This document shows, in pieces, positions 9,048 through 17,634 of a stretch of DNA of 64,000 nucleotides. The first letter of the stretch is position 1; each line of letters starts with the position of its first letter. The notes beneath the pieces are model-generated. The model made no database searches, was not told the DNA's origin, and worked only from the letters and a program-made list of their open reading frames with translations. The stretch is from assembly GCF_020076305.1 (NCBI RefSeq), contig NZ_JAIQXE010000003.1:62001-126000 (forward strand), given 5' to 3'. The position numbers and the translations under genes are program-made. This stretch comes from Flavihumibacter profundi. GTDB lineage: Bacteria > Bacteroidota > Bacteroidia > Chitinophagales > Chitinophagaceae.

Positions 9048-11156
9048 TTACTTTATTTCTACAACCGCGTTGTACACTTTTTTCACTTCTACAGGAATGG
9101 ATTCTTTAGGCACTATACTTGATATTACTTTTGGCGCCTTGAAATTCCGGGCAATATTAGTATAGGGGTCATCCTCACCCACCAGGAACATGGGTGTAGG
9201 GGATGAGGCCCCGCCAACCTGTTTCCAGATTTGTTTTATAAATGGAAGCGCCCAGTCTGCAGCATATTTGAAATACACCACAGCCAGTTTGCTTTTCGGG
9301 ATCTGTTGCGAAGACATTTCCCGGTAGGAGTCTTCCCCTTCCGGAAGGATATTCATGGTCTCTACAGGGAACTCAAGACTCAGTGTATTAATAATATGCT
9401 GCGCCTCCTGTTCGTCCTGCTGGTTGAAAATAAAGAAGATGTCGGTATCTTTCGAATCATACACTTTGGTATCATTTTTCATCATTACCACCCTGATATC
9501 ATCTACCAGTTGCATGGGCCCAAGACTATTGGAGAACATCATGTTCCGGGTGATATTGTTCCGGATATATTTGATGAAATTCTGTTGCGCCGGTTTTATA
9601 GCCACTGAATTTTCAGGGGACTGCCAGACAAATACACTAAAGTCCGAACCGGGTGCATCAACTTTGTTTTTGGCTGCCAGGAATTGGTACTGCGGGAAAG
9701 ACATCTCTTCATCGGCTTCAAACCGCCTTCCAAATTCCCCGCTTAACATATGCAGCGAACAAACACATTTATCGATTTCTTCTGTTGTTTTTTGCTTAAA
9801 GGTTTCATCATCAGCCGGACAATCAACTGCCGGCAAAACATTAAAGCCTGCTTTCTGCAGGATGATGGCCATCTCTTCCCGGCTTTCTTTTAAATCACTG
9901 GAAGTCCAGGCCAGGTATATATTTGGGCGATCTCGATTGATCACCTGGACCTTAATACCAGGCGACAAAGAGGTGGACACAACATTAGGCACAATCTGGC
10001 GGGCAGTTGCAGAGATGGTCGTATTTATAACAGGGGCACCCTGCTGTTTCAATTTAATTCCGCTGATGATTTCCTTTACTGCATTCGCCAGTTTATTGAT
10101 CTGGTTGCGGTACATGGGTCTAAGCGGACTGGTATTCTTTTCATCATCAAGCGGGCGTAAAGGGCGATTAACACCTTCATCACGGTAGATAAAATCAATG
10201 GAGCGCATTATGCCAGACAATTCCGACTCCAGCAGTTTGACATCATCGGTGTCGATATCATGGATCTTCACCGGAATGACCCTCGATACGGCATTACCGT
10301 TGGAAAGCTTGATATTCGGACCAATGCTGTCCGATTTTGCCTGCGCCAGGAAAGGAGCGAACTCCCTTTTCCAAACCGGGGAAGAGGTATCACAATAGGT
10401 CTGTGAAATGATAGGAATGAAAATCAGGGATTGGACAGGTGATTCAGGCAGGTTTTCCTCCGGGCGCTTATCAAAGAATATTGAAAGTTTGTCTTTAATG
10501 GTGGCGCTTAATTCCTGCTGTAGTTTCTCCACAAATTCGGTCACCCAGCCATCATATTTATTATCGTTGAAACGGTAACTGATATGGATATCACAATCAT
10601 AACCAGGAACAATAGAACCTAAAGCAGCAGGTTTCTCCTGCACATTCAGTATTTCTTCCCCGCCAAGCAGGATTTTGTATACCCCAACCGGTTCCTTAAC
10701 ATTCTTCAGGATTTCCAGTCTTACAAATTCCGAGCGGATATCATTTTTATTGGATACATCGCGGTGTACCGATTCGGAAATGAATATCCCACCGGGAGTA
10801 GCCGCAGTTTGAATGCGTGCGGCAATATTTACGGCATCCCCGAATATATCATCATTTTCGAAAACCACTTCGCCCTGGTGGATGCCTATACGCAGTGAAA
10901 AAGCATTCACCTGCCTGCAGAGTTCCTGGATTTTCATGGCTGCATAAACTGCATTACTTACCGCAGGGAAAGTAGCCATCACCCCATCACCCAGTTCCTT
11001 GATCCACCTGCCACCGAATTCTTCGATGACGGGTTTCTGTATTTCCCGGTTTTTACGGAGCAGTTCAAATGCCTTCTGTTCATTATTTCCCATCAAAGCT
11101 GTATACCCAACAATATCGGTAAACATGATGGCTGCGAGTTGGCGGTGCTGAGACAT
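9048..11156 (-). CDS. Class III adenylate cyclase fused to TIR-like domains
   Basis: In this 702-residue protein, residues 1-165 form a class III cyclase catalytic domain. All canonical residues are visible: metal-binding D14 (FTDIVGY) and D57 (ELGDG), adenine-selecting K53 and D103, and transition-state N110 and R114 (GDAVNIAAR). An active ATP cyclase is therefore predicted. Residues about 187-370 look like a TIR domain (DCDIHISYRFND), with a candidate catalytic Glu at E265 in VWKREF. Two further Rossmann/TIR-like modules follow at about 411-560 (NIYLAWTSSDLKESRE) and 570-700 (DIFFIFNQQDEQEA); these look degenerate. There is no membrane segment. It is the first gene of the STAND operon, so cAMP or an NAD-derived product may link it to the STAND proteins (inference). 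Class III cyclase fused to several TIR modules is uncommon. Confidence 0.85.
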   Translation of the reverse strand: MSQHRQLAAIMFTDIVGYTALMGNNEQKAFELLRKNREIQKPVIEEFGGRWIKELGDGVMATFPAVSNAVYAAMKIQELCRQVNAFSLRIGIHQGEVVFENDDIFGDAVNIAARIQTAATPGGIFISESVHRDVSNKNDIRSEFVRLEILKNVKEPVGVYKILLGGEEILNVQEKPAALGSIVPGYDCDIHISYRFNDNKYDGWVTEFVEKLQQELSATIKDKLSIFFDKRPEENLPESPVQSLIFIPIISQTYCDTSSPVWKREFAPFLAQAKSDSIGPNIKLSNGNAVSRVIPVKIHDIDTDDVKLLESELSGIMRSIDFIYRDEGVNRPLRPLDDEKNTSPLRPMYRNQINKLANAVKEIISGIKLKQQGAPVINTTISATARQIVPNVVSTSLSPGIKVQVINRDRPNIYLAWTSSDLKESREEMAIILQKAGFNVLPAVDCPADDETFKQKTTEEIDKCVCSLHMLSGEFGRRFEADEEMSFPQYQFLAAKNKVDAPGSDFSVFVWQSPENSVAIKPAQQNFIKYIRNNITRNMMFSNSLGPMQLVDDIRVVMMKNDTKVYDSKDTDIFFIFNQQDEQEAQHIINTLSLEFPVETMNILPEGEDSYREMSSQQIPKSKLAVVYFKYAADWALPFIKQIWKQVGGASSPTPMFLVGEDDPYTNIARNFKAPKVISSIVPKESIPVEVKKVYNAVVEIK

Positions 11157-11430
11157 GTCAGGAAATTAGTAAAAAATTGTCACTTTCCATAAAAGTATTC
11201 AATACCCAAAATAAATATCCTGCACTGCACTGGCGTTTTTTCCACTACCGGCAGAGCATGCATGCATTACCGAAATGCTACTACCGGACCTGGCTTCGCA
11301 CTTTTTAAAACGCCTGCCATTAATTATTTCACCGACCATTTACTGCCATTCACCGGAAACTCACGCTATCCTGCGGATAACCCCTTGTGCGGCGCCCTAT
11401 CCCAACCTAGTTTTGATAAAAATTAATACA

Positions 11431-12231
11431 ATGGATAAATTCAACAGATATGATAATCGCTGGGGACACAAAAATCGGGACAACCGGCATGGCGGTATTT
11501 TCTTTGGATTGGCACTATGTGTTGCAGGCGGATTACTTTTCGCCCGTAACGTTGGGGTGCCCATCCCCGACTTTGTTTTTTCCTGGCAGATGCTACTGAT
11601 TGGCATTGGCATTTTTTCAGGTTTCAAAAATCGTTTCCGGAATATCGGTTTCGTTTTCCCGATATTAATCGGAACAGTTTTCCTGTTCCGTGATTTTTAT
11701 CCCGATTTCTTACCCGGTGAATTATTAGTGCCTGCTGCATTGATACTGGTAGGCCTCATGATCATCCTGAAACCCCGTGGTCCCGGGAAGTTCTGGCAGC
11801 ATGACCCCAGCCCTGACAACAATGTATCTAAAGAAGCAAACGAAGCTGGCAGTCAGGGTGGCCCGGCTCCCACTACAGAACCCATATCTGATACATTCAC
11901 TGACAGCATCAGGGAAACCGCGGTCTTTGGAAATATCCGCAAGGCTGTTATCGCAAAAAACTTTGTAGGAGGCGAAGTGTCGAGTGTGTTCGGGAGCGCT
12001 GAAATAAACCTGATGCAGGCTGATATCCAGAACCAGGCCAGCCTGGAACTTAATGCCGTATTCGGAAGCATCCGGCTCATTGTGCCGGCGCACTGGCAGG
12101 TAAAAATGGAAACCTCTGCAGTATTAGGCGGTGTCGAAGACAAACGTGCAAAACATGCCATTTACTCCGACAAAGTGCTGCTGCTGGAAGGAAATGCAGT
12201 ATTCGGCGGAATCCAAATAGAAAGCTATTAA
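11431..12231 (+). CDS. LiaF-like membrane protein
   Basis: This 266-residue protein has about four short transmembrane helices in its first 120 residues (for example GGIFFGLALCVAGGLLFA). A linker follows, then a C-terminal domain with repeated motifs such as AVFGNIRK, SVFGSAEINL and AVFGGIQIES, which are typical of the LiaF/DUF2154 C-terminal beta-helix-like fold. LiaF proteins modulate cell-envelope two-component systems. The ATG at 11431 is chosen because the family begins with this short polar N-terminus; the open frame extends upstream to 11275, but that extension has no family-like sequence. A LytS-type kinase and LytTR regulator follow directly, so it probably acts as their membrane modulator. 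Confidence 0.8.
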   Translation: MDKFNRYDNRWGHKNRDNRHGGIFFGLALCVAGGLLFARNVGVPIPDFVFSWQMLLIGIGIFSGFKNRFRNIGFVFPILIGTVFLFRDFYPDFLPGELLVPAALILVGLMIILKPRGPGKFWQHDPSPDNNVSKEANEAGSQGGPAPTTEPISDTFTDSIRETAVFGNIRKAVIAKNFVGGEVSSVFGSAEINLMQADIQNQASLELNAVFGSIRLIVPAHWQVKMETSAVLGGVEDKRAKHAIYSDKVLLLEGNAVFGGIQIESY

Positions 12232-12264
12232 CCATAACTGGCTGTTCGCCCAAAACATAGCACA

Positions 12265-13323
12265 ATGTCAACCATACCATTTTCATACCTGACTTTAAAA
12301 AACCTTTGCGGGGGCATCATTTTTATGATCTGGCAACTGCACTTCTTCACCGTATGGGGAATGGGCTTTCCGCTGCGTACCAGTTTTATAGATTCCATGG
12401 TGAATATTGGTGTGCTTACCTTCGCTACCATGGCCATTATCCAGATCTTTCGCTATTACCATCCGCCAGCAAAAAATTTCTGGTTCATTATCATCTTCTC
12501 CGGTGTCTGTTCCATTTTACTTGCTGGTCTGGCAAAACTTTTGATGCCGCTATTTAATACTAACGATGCAGAATATACTAAATTTTTAAACCTGAGTACG
12601 GGGATCAGGGGAATGGTTTATGTTTTAGCAATTGGATTTATAGTTGTGCTGAACCTGCTCTGGAATATGCTGCAACAGGAACTGGAAGCCAAAGACCGGC
12701 GCACCGAAACCCAGACCCTTGCACGTGAAGCCGAACTCTTTAAACTGCGCCAGCAATTACAGCCGCATTTCCTGTTCAACAGCCTCAACTCCATAAATGC
12801 AATGGTAGTGTCGCGACCCCAGGAAGCCCGCAAAATGATTGAGCAGCTGAGTACATTTTTACGCGCAACCATCAACCGTAAAGAAGATGAACTGGTGCCC
12901 TTCCGCGAAGAAATGGAACAGATCGACCGGTACCTTCAGATTGAAAAACTGCGCTTCGGGCATCGCCTGCAGACTTCAGTAAGCATCGATGAAGCCTGTA
13001 ACGATGCCGTTTTGCCGCCGCTGATTTTGCAACCAATTGTTGAGAATGCCATTAAATTTGGGCTATACGACACCGTTGGGGAAGTTACCATTCAAATAGA
13101 AACAAAATGTGAAAATAACAACCTGGCCATAAAAGTGACCAACCCATTTGATCCGGAAACGAGCCCTGAAAATAAAGGAACAGGGTTCGGCCTCAGCGCA
13201 GTCCAGCGCCGGCTTTACCTGCTCTTTGGCCGCCAGGACCTGCTCACAGTAAGCACCGGGAATAACCAGTATATTACCTCCATAAATATTCCACAGCTTT
13301 ATGCCAACCGCCATACTGATTGA
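12265..13323 (+). CDS. LytS/YehU-type sensor histidine kinase
   Basis: This 352-residue kinase has four predicted transmembrane helices in the first 130 residues and a short coiled linker (about 135-160). The phospho-acceptor motif LQPHFLFNSLNSINAM puts the conserved His at H168, as in the His_kinase/PF06580 family. The ATPase domain shows LQPIVENAIKFG (N box) and GTGFGLSAVQRRL (G box). It has no large extracytoplasmic sensor, so the membrane part or the LiaF-like neighbour probably senses the signal. Its 3' end overlaps the response-regulator gene by 23 bp, indicating translational coupling. Confidence 0.9.
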   Translation: MSTIPFSYLTLKNLCGGIIFMIWQLHFFTVWGMGFPLRTSFIDSMVNIGVLTFATMAIIQIFRYYHPPAKNFWFIIIFSGVCSILLAGLAKLLMPLFNTNDAEYTKFLNLSTGIRGMVYVLAIGFIVVLNLLWNMLQQELEAKDRRTETQTLAREAELFKLRQQLQPHFLFNSLNSINAMVVSRPQEARKMIEQLSTFLRATINRKEDELVPFREEMEQIDRYLQIEKLRFGHRLQTSVSIDEACNDAVLPPLILQPIVENAIKFGLYDTVGEVTIQIETKCENNNLAIKVTNPFDPETSPENKGTGFGLSAVQRRLYLLFGRQDLLTVSTGNNQYITSINIPQLYANRHTD

Positions 13324-14032
13324 TGATGAACCCCTTGCCTGCGAAATGGTGCTGGAATACCTGCAGAGACATCCCGAGATTGAAGTACTGGCAGTATGCC
13401 ATGATGGTTTCGAGGGATTGAAAGCCATCCAGCAAAAAAAACCCGACCTTATTTTCCTGGATATCCAGATGCCCAGGATCAATGGCTTTGAAATGCTGGA
13501 ACTCGTGGAAAATCCTCCGGCCGTGATCTTTACCACCGCTTTCGATGAGTACGCCATCAAAGCGTTTGAACTGCATGCGATGGATTACCTGCTGAAACCT
13601 TATTCACAGGAAAGGTTTGATAAAGCCATAAATAAATTTTTACAGCAACCGGCCAGCGGGAAAACCCCCGCACTCCTTGAAACAACCGCACTATCGCCAC
13701 AACAGGCAGACCGCATCGTGATCCGCGATAACAGCAATATCCGCATCATTAACATCAACGATATTTTATACATTGAAGCAGCCGATGATTATGCACGGAT
13801 AGTTACTGCAAGCGGCTCATACCTGAAAAACCGGACGATGTCTTCTTTGGAGAAACAATTGCCCGGTAACAGTTTTGTACGCATCCATCGTTCCTGCATT
13901 GTAAACATTAAAGAGATCACCAAAATACATCCCCACGAAAAAGAAAGTTACCTGGTGCAACTGCGCAATGGCAAGCAATTGCCGGTAAGCAAAAGCGGCT
14001 ACCCGAAGTTGCGTGAGAAGCTGGGGTTCTGA
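13301..14032 (+). CDS. LytTR-family response regulator
   Basis: This 243-residue regulator has a receiver domain at residues 1-120 with acidic pocket DDE (8-10), phospho-acceptor D54 (IFLDIQMPRING) and the conserved Lys in LLKPYS. A LytTR DNA-binding domain occupies about 140-243 (DILYIEAADDYARI, FVRIHRSCIVNI). It is the cognate partner of the overlapping LytS-type kinase. LytTR regulators usually bind paired direct repeats. Targets are not evident here, but the LiaF-like gene in the same cluster suggests envelope stress. Confidence 0.92.
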   Translation: MPTAILIDDEPLACEMVLEYLQRHPEIEVLAVCHDGFEGLKAIQQKKPDLIFLDIQMPRINGFEMLELVENPPAVIFTTAFDEYAIKAFELHAMDYLLKPYSQERFDKAINKFLQQPASGKTPALLETTALSPQQADRIVIRDNSNIRIININDILYIEAADDYARIVTASGSYLKNRTMSSLEKQLPGNSFVRIHRSCIVNIKEITKIHPHEKESYLVQLRNGKQLPVSKSGYPKLREKLGF

Positions 14033-14055
14033 GTGGGTTTCATTCCTTCTTTTCA

Positions 14056-14090
14056 ATTCACCATTCACCATTCACTATTCACCATTCACC
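14056..14090. repeat. ATTCACC/ATTCACT short-unit intergenic repeat, single arm
   Basis: Five tandem copies of a 7-bp unit (ATTCACC, once ATTCACT) lie between two convergent genes. The same repeat occurs near 29.3-29.4 kb and 37.9 kb, where it forms long inverted repeats. Here only one orientation is present and it runs into a C-tract. Confidence 0.8.
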
Positions 14091-14095
14091 CCCCC

Positions 14096-15199
14096 CTACG
14101 CCTCTGTCCCTAACCACAAAGCCCCGCCGATGCTATCCTTACGGGCGCCTGTAACCGAAGACAGCACATTAAACTCTTCCCGCCAGCGCAACACCCCGAT
14201 CAGGGCCATGATCACCGCTTCCTTATATTCCACCAACTGCTGGTCCGGAACTACAACAGTAACGCCCATCGGCTGAAGATGTGCGGTGATGCGACCCACC
14301 AGGAAATCATTAAGCGCGCCACCGCCCGTAACCAGCAACTGCTGGCCTTCAAGGGCAATACCTTCCCGCCGCGCAATAATACTGATGCCTGAAGATACCT
14401 GCGTTGCAATATGTTCTATAAATGTACTTAGCTCATCTTCAACAGCTAATTTATAGGAGGTAACCAAAGGATATACGAGGTCGGTCCCGAAATCATTCGC
14501 CAAAGATTTCGGGTAAGGCAGGCCGTAATAATCAAGCTGGTCGAGTTCTTCCAGGAGGCGCTCATTAACCTTACCGCTGGCTGCAAGGGTCCCGCCCTTG
14601 TCCATTTCAAGCCCAAGGGGTTTAACCAGCATATTCAGCACGCGGTTAGCCGGACAAAGATCAAATCCGAAATATTGGTCACCGGCGCGAAATGAAATGT
14701 TGGCAATGCCGCCCAGGTTCAGCAAAAAGCCATACTCGGCCAGCAATAATTTCTCACCAATCGGTACTATCGGAGCCCCCTGTCCGCCGAATGCCATATC
14801 CAATGCCCGCAGGTCACTGATTACCGGCAATCCGGTTTCCGCTGCAATTGCCGCACCATCCCCAAGCTGGTGGGTCATGCCGCGCATTGGCAGGTGAAAA
14901 CTGGTATGGCCATGCGAAGTCACCATATCCACTTTATGATCCAGGTTAAAACTATGGATGAACTTATTCACCGCATCCCCTAAATAATGGCCATAATCAG
15001 CATGAAGCAACATATAATCCAGGGCCGGCAGCCTGGTAGCTGTGCGTAATTTCTCGGTCCATTCGGCTGAATAGGGATAACATGCCGTGTGCTGGATCTC
15101 CATTGTCCACCGCCCACCGGTTTCATGGAAATGCACATAGGCAATATCCAGGCCATCCAGGGAACTGCCACTCATTAACCCGATCGCTTTATACACCAT
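14096..15199 (-). CDS. anmK: Anhydro-N-acetylmuramic acid kinase
   Basis: This enzyme phosphorylates and opens 1,6-anhydro-MurNAc to MurNAc-6-phosphate during recycling of peptidoglycan fragments in the cytoplasm. At 367 residues it matches the usual size (about 370). The N-terminal phosphate-binding motif GLMSGSSLDGLD, the central LLNLGGIANIS and the late LLVTGGGALNDFL are the ASKHA-type motifs expected for AnmK. It stands alone on the minus strand, convergent with the LytTR regulator gene and divergent from upp. Confidence 0.95.
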   Translation of the reverse strand: MVYKAIGLMSGSSLDGLDIAYVHFHETGGRWTMEIQHTACYPYSAEWTEKLRTATRLPALDYMLLHADYGHYLGDAVNKFIHSFNLDHKVDMVTSHGHTSFHLPMRGMTHQLGDGAAIAAETGLPVISDLRALDMAFGGQGAPIVPIGEKLLLAEYGFLLNLGGIANISFRAGDQYFGFDLCPANRVLNMLVKPLGLEMDKGGTLAASGKVNERLLEELDQLDYYGLPYPKSLANDFGTDLVYPLVTSYKLAVEDELSTFIEHIATQVSSGISIIARREGIALEGQQLLVTGGGALNDFLVGRITAHLQPMGVTVVVPDQQLVEYKEAVIMALIGVLRWREEFNVLSSVTGARKDSIGGALWLGTEA

Positions 15200-15205
15200 G
15201 AAAAA

Positions 15206-15241
15206 TTGATTTTAGATTTAACCGCCCACAGGTTAGATTTG
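15206..15241 (+). promoter_or_regulatory. Possible Bacteroidota-type promoter for upp
   Basis: TAGATTTG at 15234-15241 matches the TAnnTTTG -7 consensus exactly. A TTG at 15206-15208 could be the -33 element, but the 25-bp spacing is longer than usual. It lies in the anmK-upp divergent gap, about 53 bp before the upp start. Confidence 0.4.
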
Positions 15242-15293
15242 TCAGGCGGGTGCAAATTACAACGATTGGCCCCTGCAGAAAAATAGGAATACA

Positions 15294-15944
15294 ATGGTGG
15301 TCAATTTAAGCAAGCATTATTCGATTTTGTGCGACTGGATCAATGAGATCCGGGATATGGAACTGCAAAGCGACCGCATGCGGTTTCGACGTAACCTGGA
15401 GAGGATCGGGGAAGTTGCCGCCTATGAAATCAGCAAGGGTTTGGCTTTCGACCAATCCGAAACCCAAACCCCGCTGGGAACATCCAGTAGCAAGAAACTT
15501 CAGCAACAACCAGTGCTGGCAACTATTTTAAGGGCCGGGCTCCCCCTGCACCAGGGCCTTCTAAATTACTTCGACCGCGCCGATAATGCCTTCATTTCAG
15601 CCTACCGTAAGCACCATCCCGACGGTTCTTTTGAAATAAGCCTGGAATATGTGACCTGTCCGGATATCGAGAATCGCGTAGTTATACTATGTGATCCTAT
15701 GATTGCAACCGGAGCTTCCCTTGTAAAAACCATACAAGCGCTGCGCGAGGAAGGCAACCCTAAAGAAATTCATATCGTTTGTGTTATTGCATGTACCGTA
15801 GGAATTGAGTATGTTCACAGAAATGAACCAAATGTAAAGATCTGGTGCGGCGCCATAGACGATGAGCTAACAGCAAAAGGGTATATCGTACCCGGATTAG
15901 GAGATGCAGGAGACCTGGCCTTCGGGTTGAAACAACAATCCTAA
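15294..15944 (+). CDS. upp: Uracil phosphoribosyltransferase
   Basis: Converts uracil and PRPP to UMP in pyrimidine salvage. The PRPP-binding loop CDPMIATGAS and the uracil-binding C-terminal segment YIVPGLGDAGDLAFG are both present. Length (216 residues) fits the family. The N-terminal half also shows the expected ILRAGLPL region. It is monocistronic, divergent from anmK, with 47 bp before the next plus-strand gene. Confidence 0.94.
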   Translation: MVVNLSKHYSILCDWINEIRDMELQSDRMRFRRNLERIGEVAAYEISKGLAFDQSETQTPLGTSSSKKLQQQPVLATILRAGLPLHQGLLNYFDRADNAFISAYRKHHPDGSFEISLEYVTCPDIENRVVILCDPMIATGASLVKTIQALREEGNPKEIHIVCVIACTVGIEYVHRNEPNVKIWCGAIDDELTAKGYIVPGLGDAGDLAFGLKQQS

Positions 15945-15991
15945 TTTTAACAGCTGCCATCAGCATTTTTTTTTACTTTACCGTTCCGATT

Positions 15992-17005
15992 ATGAGAATA
16001 GTGTTAGGCATACTGCTGCTGACGGGTTTTTTTTCTGCCCCTGTTATTGCGCAAGATCCCCATTTTTCACAGTTTTTCGCGTCACCGCTTACGCTGAATC
16101 CTGCCTACACGGGTAAATTCAACGGTGTTGTGAGGATTGCAGGCAACTATCGTGACCAATGGCCAACGATCAGCAAAGCCTTTGTTACCTCTACTATTTC
16201 CGTTGACGCCCCCATTATGGCAGGCAAACTGAACAGCAATGATACCTGGGGCATCGGTGGAATGGCCATGACCGACCGCACTGCTAACGGAATCCTGAAT
16301 AGCAACTACCTGTCATTTTCCACCGCATACCATAAAGCATTAGATGAAAACGGTTTCCACCAGCTGGGTATCGGCTTCCAGGGTGTATATGCCAGCAAAA
16401 GGCTGGATGGAACACAACTGAACTTCGAGAACGAACTGGCCCTGGATGGTACCTGGACCAACCCCAGTGGCGAAGCAATTGACGGCACCCAGGTGAACGT
16501 GAGTTATTTTGATTTTAACGCGGGAATGATCTACAGCGGATCTACCACAGGGGATGATAATTTTTACTTCGGCGCTTCTGTCTACCATATCAACAGGCCC
16601 CAGGAAAGTTTCACCAATGGGTTTTATACCCTTGAACCCCGGGTAACAATTCATGGTGGCGGATATGTACCCGTTGGACAAACCACCACCCTGCATTTTT
16701 CAGCCCAGCACAGCCGCCAGGCCGGTGCCTATGAAACCCTGCTCGGCGGCGCTATCGCCTTTAACCTGAATGATGATTTTGACCGGCCCAATAGCTTTTA
16801 CGTGGGTTCCTGGTATCGCTTCAACGATGCCCTCATTCCTTACCTGGGATTCGAATGGGCTGATTTCCGGTTTGGTGCTACCTACGATGTGAACACCTCC
16901 AACCTTAAAACCGCTTCCCAAAAAAGAGGGGGTATTGAAATATCACTGATCTACATCAAAAGACGTAGTGACGGCCGGAAAGATATCCCTTGCCCGAAAT
17001 TCTGA
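15992..17005 (+). CDS. PorP/SprF-family outer-membrane protein
   Basis: A 337-residue protein with a clear signal peptide (cleavage near VIAQ-D) followed by the family opening DPHFSQFFASPLTLNPAYTG. Members are outer-membrane beta-barrels linked to type IX secretion, often serving a particular secreted adhesin or anchoring secreted proteins. The sequence alternates polar and aromatic residues as expected for a barrel. No large adhesin gene is adjacent, so the partner is unknown. Several paralogues are usual per genome, so I do not assign porP or sprF. Confidence 0.9.
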   Translation: MRIVLGILLLTGFFSAPVIAQDPHFSQFFASPLTLNPAYTGKFNGVVRIAGNYRDQWPTISKAFVTSTISVDAPIMAGKLNSNDTWGIGGMAMTDRTANGILNSNYLSFSTAYHKALDENGFHQLGIGFQGVYASKRLDGTQLNFENELALDGTWTNPSGEAIDGTQVNVSYFDFNAGMIYSGSTTGDDNFYFGASVYHINRPQESFTNGFYTLEPRVTIHGGGYVPVGQTTTLHFSAQHSRQAGAYETLLGGAIAFNLNDDFDRPNSFYVGSWYRFNDALIPYLGFEWADFRFGATYDVNTSNLKTASQKRGGIEISLIYIKRRSDGRKDIPCPKF

Positions 17006-17006
17006 C

Positions 17007-17033
17007 ACCCGGCGGGTAATACCCGGCGGGTAA
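17007..17033. repeat. Two direct copies of hairpin motif ACCCGGCGGGTAA
   Basis: Copies at 17007-17019 and 17021-17033, each with a self-complementary ACCC-GGC-GGGT core. The site separates two convergent genes and probably acts as a transcription terminator or attenuator. A third copy with longer arms is at 62380-62400. Confidence 0.65.
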
Positions 17034-17034
17034 A

Positions 17035-17634
17035 TTATCGTTTGCGCCCACTTACAAAGCGGTTACCGCTAATAAAAAACCTGTACGGCAAAACAGCATC
17101 TTCACCTGCATAGTCAACACCAATGCGGGGTGAGGCCAGAATTTCCCCTTCATCCCGGTTGTCGGTCCAGATGCTGATTTCCTTTTCCAGTGTAATACCT
17201 GTGTAAGCCGTCGTGATGCCCATTGCCTTCGACAGGTTACCCGGCCCGCGGCCAACGGTAAAGTCCAGCCGCTCTTTCTTCATGCGCTGCAGCATAAACC
17301 CTATACCTTCCATAGGTTCTATTGCCCTTATCAGAACCGCATGCGGTATATCTTCAGCATTGGTTACCACATTGAACAGGTGGTGCATACCATAACACAG
17401 ATATACATACGCAATACCACCTTCCTGGTACATAACTTCCGTGCGGCTGGTCCTTCTTCCCATATATGCATGTGATGCCCTGTCCACCACGCCGTTATAT
17501 GCTTCAGTCTCCACAATACGCCCGCTGGCATAAGCGCCGTTAATTTGCGTCACCAGTATTTTCCCGATCAAATCCCTTGCAATAGCCAGCACATCGGGCC
17601 GCGTAAAAAAAGAGTTGTCCAATTTTGTCATCAT
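17035..17634 (-). CDS. DNA-3-methyladenine glycosylase (AAG/MPG family)
   Basis: A 199-residue base-excision-repair enzyme that removes 3-methyladenine and other alkylated purines. The catalytic Glu lies in GRIVETEAYNG, followed by DRASHAYMGRRTSRTEVMY, the DNA-contacting region, and AYVYLCYGMHHLFNVVT, all characteristic of the AAG family. The C-terminal GRGPGNLSKAMGI motif is also present. The gene overlaps by 10 bp, head to head, with the annotated 5' end of the EI24-like gene. Confidence 0.93.
   Translation of the reverse strand: MMTKLDNSFFTRPDVLAIARDLIGKILVTQINGAYASGRIVETEAYNGVVDRASHAYMGRRTSRTEVMYQEGGIAYVYLCYGMHHLFNVVTNAEDIPHAVLIRAIEPMEGIGFMLQRMKKERLDFTVGRGPGNLSKAMGITTAYTGITLEKEISIWTDNRDEGEILASPRIGVDYAGEDAVLPYRFFISGNRFVSGRKR

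Noticed and set aside
9355-10188. Plus-strand open frame of 277 codons opposite the cyclase-TIR gene
   Set aside because: It is an antisense shadow of a gene with clear catalytic motifs; its translation has no recognisable domain.
11275-11430. Upstream extension of the LiaF-like open frame
   Set aside because: The translated extension has no signal peptide or family similarity; the start at 11431 fits the family.
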